Positions 8,340 to 13,195 of a stretch of 13,195 bases of DNA are shown here, in pieces. Every line of letters begins with the position of its first letter. Within the stretch, counting starts at the first letter, position 1. Both the position numbers and the translations under genes were made by a program. A model generated the notes under the pieces. That model saw only the letters and a program-made list of their open reading frames with translations, did not search any database and was not told the origin of the DNA. Origin of the DNA: Euperipatoides rowelli (Eukaryota > Onychophora > Udeonychophora > Euonychophora > Peripatopsidae); NCBI GenBank assembly GCA_003024985.2, contig PXIH01S0000106.1; one strand, written 5' to 3'.

Positions 8340-8930
8340 TGATGGTGTTTTGTATAGAACATCCATTCTGTACCTTAGTTAAAGTGGTTTATCAATGCCT
8401 ATTTTAACTTTATTGATTTATGTGTATTTTTATAAAAAAAATGCTTGTTTAATTAATCAATTTGTTATATTCGGCCCATAAATATATCAAAATTGGACTT
8501 TTATGCCAATATGTATCAAATTATCAAACCAGCTTATGACGTATTTTGCCAGAAAAATTTCACGTGGATTCCAGTAATAGTGGCTGATTGGTTGTCAGAT
8601 CGGAATTATAAGTCATTGTAATAAGGCCGTTTCCTTCTCAAATCAATCAAAATGTAGATCGGTGATTCGAAGCTCGATTTTTATTATTATTATTTGCAGT
8701 AGGGTGTTTTTATAAAGGCAACTCAAAACATACACAAGCCGGCTGAAAATAAACCTGTAACAGTTTTTATTTGCATTAAAAAATATAATCTCTAAGAATA
8801 TTTAAGAAATATTATTAAAAACTTGATCCGTCATTTGGCATCGCTTCTGAACACATCGTGGTTTGCTTCACTAACGATTTTGATTGACTTCTAGAAATTT
8901 CCGACATTACACCGCTTTTGAAACAACATT

Positions 8931-10039
8931 ATGAGCAGTGAAAGGAAGAAGATTAGGTTGACAAATTTAAAGTGTAGAACTTATTAATAAGTCACAACTG
9001 TTGGGGAGTGGAATGGAAGGGTCGCAGTTTGAAGAGCCGTTACTGGAGGAAAAGATATTATTTAATAAAAAGGAATTTAATTATTGGAGTGGTTTAATGG
9101 CGGACATGTAAAGGAGGATGTTATAATAGTCACATTTGCAAATGGAAAAGACCTTGTTAAAGTAAGCCTAGCTGAATTAATGAAACATTTGATAAAATAT
9201 AAGTTGTTAAAACTGGTTAAGCAATTTGTTAATCTTCCAAATTCAAATTTTTTTTACTTTAAACTGCATGAAATACGTTCTGTAAACGTTATGAAATATT
9301 ATCCTGGAAAAATGAATAATGTTTATGCTTTGTTTGTTGAACAACGGGCAGACCAAAATGAAATATCAATCTTTTGATAAATTGCCCCCGGATAATGTAA
9401 GAGATGAGCTTCCAGAATATTTAAATGAAGTTGGTCAAGTTACCGCTATAAGTCCGAAAGTTATACAACTGCCTGGTGATATTTGCATGGAAACATCACC
9501 GACAGTTATAGCATTGAAGTTAAATGAAGGGAAGTCTATAGATGATGTGCCAAAGTTATTTGTCCAAAATACTATTAAATTCGTATTGAAGGGGACATGA
9601 TAGTTTGGGATACAAATGCTTTAAAGAGGGGCATATTGAAAAGAACTGTGCGATACAATTTTGCAGTGGGCGTAAAATGAAAGTGAATATCGAGCATAAA
9701 TGTTCTAATACATATGCAGCTAGAATGAATTTCAACCAATAGTGGCTGAAGTGTCTCATGGATGATGAAGAGGATAAAAATGGTGATGACAACCTGGAGG
9801 ATATGGATGAGGAAATGGAGTCGGCCTATTCACATGACCCTGGAATAGTTACTCCAAGTGAAATACAAAGATAGAGAGAATTGCAGCAGGAACAAAATAA
9901 ATGCTATGGTGATGCTCAAACAGATGATAGAAAGAATGTTGAGGAGGGAATGATCAATAAAGTACACGAGGTAAAGAAGGATGTAAATGGCCAGAATAAA
10001 GAGGCTGACGTAAAAAGTAAGAATGTTCAATTTTGTTAA
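8931..10039 (+). pseudogene. LINE ORF1 remnant: zinc-knuckle nucleic-acid-binding protein
   Basis: In active elements ORF1 protein coats the element RNA and acts as a nucleic-acid chaperone. I chose ATG 8931 (MSSERKKIRLTNLK) as the earliest plausible start; ATG 9013 is the alternative. The coding trace runs in frame at 8931-8984, then 8971-9108, 9081-9374, about 9350-9597, and finally 9602-10036, so at least four frameshifts are needed. The last segment contains a CCHC-type knuckle, CFKEGHIEKNC, with Cys at 9617, His at 9632 and Cys at 9647. The expected first Cys, at 9608, is GGA (Gly), so the knuckle is broken. A strongly acidic stretch (DDEEDK, EDMDEEME) follows, interrupted by stops at 9740 and 9872, and ends at TAA 10037-10039. 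No coiled coil or RRM is obvious. ORF2 begins about 130 bp later. Confidence 0.75.
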
Positions 10040-10169
10040 CTGGACTTAGTGTTTAGAATTAAATTTTGTATAGTCCTTTATTTTAGAATATTTTTTAGAA
10101 ATTGTGTTTTTGTAATTAGTTTTCTAATCATTGGTTGTTGGAAAATATTCAACACTGCAAAATATATTT

Positions 10170-10927
10170 ATGAACATTTCTATGGACATAAAGAATTCTT
10201 TCAATTATTTTAATTTATTCTCTCAGAATGTAAGAGGGATAAATAATAGAGCTAAAATGTTAAGGGTAAAAAAAGTTTGGTTTAAGTATAATATATCATT
10301 TTTTGCCTTGCAAGAAACGAAAGTAAGAAGATTAATAGACTCTTGGGTGGAAAAAGTTTTGGGGTTAAACTATAACTTATTGAAGGGGGCAGGTAATACT
10401 ACTGTAGGAGGTGTCTTAGTTGGCTTTTCTAAAGCTCTTCCGTTTAAATGTATTAAGGTAATTGTAAGTAATGTAAGGTATGTTATTGTGTTGTTTCATA
10501 TTAATAATGTGTGTGTTATTTAATATTTATGGCTATAATAATTTTGCAAAAAAATAAAGCTTTAATGGCTGAGGTAATCAATTTAGTGGGGGAATACAGA
10601 GAAAATGTAATATGGGTGGGGGACTTTAATATGACAGAACAGCTAAACAAAATAATGAAATAATATAGGGAGAGTAGAAATATGATTGACTTGGCTAGAG
10701 TAAATAATAAAACTCAGTTTTATTATTATGCTTCAAAAACATTATCAAGAATTGACTTCATGATAATGACATATCCACTAACAATAGGGGCCGATTACAA
10801 AGTTATATGGTCAGAATATAGCGATCATGCAATGCTAATTTATTCTAATTTGATGCATAATATTTGTCAATATATTGATTTACAATTGGATTTTGAAATA
10901 AAGGCCAAACAAAGAATAACAGAATAA
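10170..10927 (+). pseudogene. LINE ORF2, N-terminal APE-type endonuclease (broken)
   Basis: The endonuclease domain of ORF2 nicks the target DNA to prime reverse transcription. ATG 10170 is the first in-frame methionine. Motifs appear in canonical order: SQNVRGIN (10221 onward), ALQETK with the metal-binding Glu at 10314-10316, NIYGYNN (10522 onward), VGDFNM with GDFN at 10619-10630, SRID at 10745-10756, and SDH at 10820-10828 carrying the catalytic Asp-His pair. All key residues read are still present. The frame is lost: stop at 10521-10523, shifts through about 10520-10560 to reach GDFN, and further stops at 10661 and 10925. The domain length agrees with other LINE nucleases of about 230 residues. 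It belongs to the same ORF2 as the reverse transcriptase downstream, from which it is separated by foreign-looking sequence. Confidence 0.85.
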
Positions 10928-11443
10928 TGGTTTATCAGAAAGGGTTTATTTACATAAACCATGTTTGAAAACACAGGTAAGACAACGAGTCTTATTACAA
11001 ATAAGAATCTAAGTCAGTTGAATCTTTTAAGTGTAGGTTGGATGATTTTATGGATGATTTAAGTATTGTTTAGTTTAACTATAAGAATATAGGCTAGTAT
11101 TTCAATTGTTATAATTGGTATGTTTTTATTTTTGAATAGATCGACAAATAAAGTAGTGAAGCTAGTTAAAGTGTAGGCCTAGGTCTGTAGATATTTTAAG
11201 TNTGGTTAGGGGAGTTTATTAAGGTTGTTTGGTATTTTAATGAATTGTTGATGTTTTTTTTTGTTTTTTTAATTAAAATCCCCAAGATTCAATAGCCTAT
11301 AGGCTAATAAAAAATAAATAAAAAAAATTATATAAAAAAAAAAAAATTTAAAAAAAAAAATAATAAAATTTTATATTAAGAAAAAATTAGATTAGGACCA
11401 GGGACAACCTCACTGGACTATAGTCTGTTGTTGTCCGTCATAT
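10928..11443. other. A/T-rich sequence interrupting ORF2 (probable nested insertion or replaced segment)
   Basis: Coding resemblance stops at about 10927 and resumes in the same frame at about 11444. The intervening 0.5 kb has dense stops in all frames, an N at 11202, a T-rich then strongly A-rich section (about 11250-11390), a 14-bp perfect palindrome TAGCCTATAGGCTA at 11293-11306, and a small inverted repeat GGACAAC...GTTGTCC near 11405-11440. The A-rich tract could be the tail of a short retroposed insert, but I could not find a target-site duplication, and some of the first 100 bases may be eroded ORF2 linker. Confidence 0.45.
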
Positions 11444-13195
11444 TTGTATTTCAAATTTAGTGTAAATAATTATAGTATGATATATCATTTAACGTACGAG
11501 TTGATAATTGAAAAAGAATTATACTTTTTTCAATGGGCTGTTATGAAACAGGACATGATGGAGGCGTTGCAAAAGCATAATCTGGCGTATGTTTATACAA
11601 AAAATAGAAAAATTGAGGACCTAAATAATAGTTTAAATCAAGTTAAACTAAAGTCAAAGGAAAACCTTTGTCAGTTGGTTGAAATTAAAAAAAATTGGAA
11701 AGTTTAATTGAGGGCAGGGAAAGGCTAAATAAGTATTTGTTTTTCAGTAGAACATTTGTTCAGAATAAAAATGACATTAAAAAATTGTCAAAAATAATAG
11801 TTTTAAGAAACCCGTGGGCAGAGAATATAAATGAGATCTCCGATGGGGAAAGGGTCTTGTATGAAAAGGAAATGATGGATCTGATATTTAAGCATTATTA
11901 TAATAAGTTTTATGTAGTAAATGATTTGCAGAACTTAAGTAATGAGATTGTAAAGTGGAAAAAAAAAACATGAGCATGCGCAGACAGCGGAATTTGTGAT
12001 TACTGATGAACATATTAAAACTGCTCTTAAAGAAATTAACAATAGAGCTACTCCAGGGCCTGATGGGATACCAAAAATATTTTCAAAAGATTTGACTTAG
12101 TTTTTATTCCAATACTTAGAAAATTGTTTCATAAAATGTTAGTGAGTATTCATTTCAGAATTTATGTGTTTGAAGTTATCATGGTATTTAAAATAAAGGC
12201 AGGTGGACTAAATGAAGGTAGGAATATTCAAATGAAAGATTTAAGGCCTATTAGTATAATAAATCTGGAAGTTATTTGCAAGGGTACTGTTGACTCAAAT
12301 AAAAGGGAAAATTAAAGTTATATTGTTGATTCACAATATGCTATTAGTGGTCGTACTATACATCAGGCTATTGGTAATTTCCTACTTACACTTCAATACA
12401 TTAGAGAGAAGCGAATACGAACAGCAGGACTTATATTTTATGTATTCAGGCAGCATTTGACTCAGTGTCACACCCCTATTTAATCAAACAGATATTAAAG
12501 TATTTGTAAATGGAAGCCGTTACTTATGGGTTAATTAATTACGTAATTAATAAAATGATTAGAATTAATATTGGAAAATGGCTTCTTGAACCCAATCCTC
12601 TAGATCATGGGCTATCGCAGGGCTCGGCCCTTTCAACTTATCTATTCTGTCTTTTTTTTTAAACAAACTGATTATAAATATTCAAAGGCTTGGTGTTGGA
12701 ATGAACAATTGAGAGAATACAACTAAATGTAAGTATATTGACATATAGTGACAACCTTACGGTCTTCGTTAATGATATAGGTGATGTTAGGTCGAATAAA
12801 AATGAGATTAAAAAGTTATCAGATAAAACGGGACTGCAAATAAATATTACAAAGTCTGTGATCGTGAACCCGTTTAATTTTAAAGTTATAAAGGATAAAG
12901 ACTTTGGTGAGATAGTGCCACGAGGGTTCCTTGGTATCCCCTTTCCATTTATTGAGGGGAAACAAGGAGAGCAATACAAAATAGGTTGACTGAAATTTTT
13001 GAAGTGAACATGATATTTTTTAAATATAAAAAGCTATCTATTGACAAATGTGTTCTTTTTATCAAAATTAAATTATTTATGCATCATTTTCAATTCACAA
13101 AGGTAGAGTTAATGACAGGGCAATTTGTGTGGGGCAAGAGTAAAGGAAGGGTCGCTAAAGCTATAGCTATATTGCCAGTGTCCATGGGGGGGGGG
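11444..13195 (+). pseudogene. LINE ORF2, linker, reverse transcriptase and start of C-terminal region (broken, partial)
   Basis: The reverse transcriptase copies element RNA into DNA at the nicked target. The segment opens with a charged linker (11444-11970). RT motifs then follow in order: ATPGPDGIP (12047 onward), DLRPISIIN (about 12238), DSQYAISGRTIHQ (12328 onward), QAAFDSVSH with the first catalytic Asp at 12459-12461, LSQGSALS with SQG at 12615-12623, YSDN at 12744-12755 where YADD is expected, TGLQINITKS, and LGIPF. After 12980 comes FVWGKSKGR and a terminal SMGGG, matching the L1-type C-terminal pattern WGK...GGLG. The YSDN box has lost the second catalytic Asp (AAC, Asn). Frameshifts fall near 11700, 11965 (A-run), 12110-12125, 12440, 12655 (T-run), 12735 and 12960, with extra stops at 12098, 12313, 12507 and 12710. 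The 3' end is outside the window. Confidence 0.88.
13186..13195 (+). repeat. Poly-G run at the window edge
   Basis: The sequence ends in ten or more G. In the ORF2 frame they follow SM and encode Gly codons, which agrees with the conserved GG of the L1-type C-terminal region, so the start of the run is probably genuine. Its length cannot be judged here. Confidence 0.85.

Larger units (their letters stand above)
6718..8930. other. AT-rich non-coding stretch upstream of the LINE
   Basis: No gene is supported. Frames at 7859-8044 and 8026-8259 overlap and are open for 61 and 77 codons, but they show no known domain and are within chance for this much AT-rich DNA. Local features are a palindrome pair at 7099-7155, a 12-C run at 7594-7605, a hairpin TGTCATAT-CAT-ATATGACA at 7734-7752, an inverted repeat at 8300-8339 and an ATT-rich microsatellite at about 8680-8693. 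The last few hundred bases before 8931 probably include the LINE's 5' untranslated region, but I cannot see its edge. Confidence 0.45.
8931..13195 (+). mobile_element. Decayed LINE (non-LTR retrotransposon), Tx1/L1-like, cut by the window end
   Basis: Two successive degenerate reading frames occur in the order expected of a LINE. ORF1 has a zinc-knuckle remnant and acidic tail, then after about 130 bp comes ORF2 with APE endonuclease, linker, reverse transcriptase and the beginning of the C-terminal region. Intact elements of this kind copy their RNA into chromosomal DNA by target-primed reverse transcription. The zinc knuckle in ORF1, APE-type nuclease, and RT wording such as YADD-like box followed by LTVFV fit the Tx1/L1 group better than CR1, RTE or R2, but clade placement needs a phylogeny. 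The 5' end is not defined and the 3' end lies outside. Frame is lost repeatedly, often at A or T runs, so this copy is dead unless some breaks are sequence errors. Confidence 0.88.

Noticed and set aside
9556-10030. Minus-strand frames of 78 and 66 codons, one hydrophobic
   Set aside because: They are antisense to the acidic tail of LINE ORF1, and the hydrophobicity follows from reading Asp/Glu codons backwards.
12659-12979. 106-codon minus-strand frame
   Set aside because: It is the antisense of the LINE reverse-transcriptase domain, which is unambiguous on the plus strand.

Overview
This is AT-rich eukaryotic DNA with the texture of an invertebrate animal genome: long A/T tracts, decayed interspersed repeats, no operon-like gene packing and no long intact reading frame. 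I cannot name the species. I found no host protein-coding exon, rRNA, tRNA, CRISPR array or bacterial-style gene that I would defend. Almost everything recognisable is mobile or repetitive DNA.

Layout: (1) 1-2141 is AT-rich and unannotated except for one copy (about 250-489) of a dispersed repeat whose sister copy lies at about 6489-6717. (2) 2142-3099 is a non-autonomous hAT-like DNA transposon with recognisable terminal inverted repeats and internal tandem repeats. (3) Its right half plus about 145 bp of flank (2851-3245) recurs in the same orientation at 4970-5368. (4) Between these direct copies lies a compositionally distinct GC-rich, plus-strand purine-rich island (about 3250-4750) holding a spacer-less 55-bp near-perfect palindrome and a candidate minus-strand TATA box. 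(5) 5369-8930 is mostly featureless AT-rich DNA, with an exact 44-bp duplication around an N at 5912 (a probable assembly join), the second dispersed-repeat copy, and some small palindromes and hairpins.

(6) About 8931-13195 is a long, heavily mutated non-LTR retrotransposon (LINE) on the plus strand. ORF1 carries a remnant CCHC zinc knuckle and an acidic C-terminal tail. ORF2 carries an APE-type endonuclease (NVRGIN, QET, GDFN, SRID and SDH motifs), a linker, a reverse transcriptase (PGPDG, RPIS, AAFDSV, SQG, a mutated YADD box reading YSDN, LGIPF) and the start of the C-terminal WGK...GG region, where the window ends. The two-ORF layout, zinc knuckle and RT wording fit the Tx1/L1 group best. 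The element is inactive as written: it has many frameshifts and stops, a lost zinc-knuckle cysteine, an Asp-to-Asn change in the RT active-site box, and about 0.5 kb of unrelated A/T-rich DNA interrupting ORF2.

Nothing here clearly constitutes a new functional system. The most unusual parts are the GC-rich island bracketed by direct copies of a hAT end plus its flank, and the palindrome inside it.
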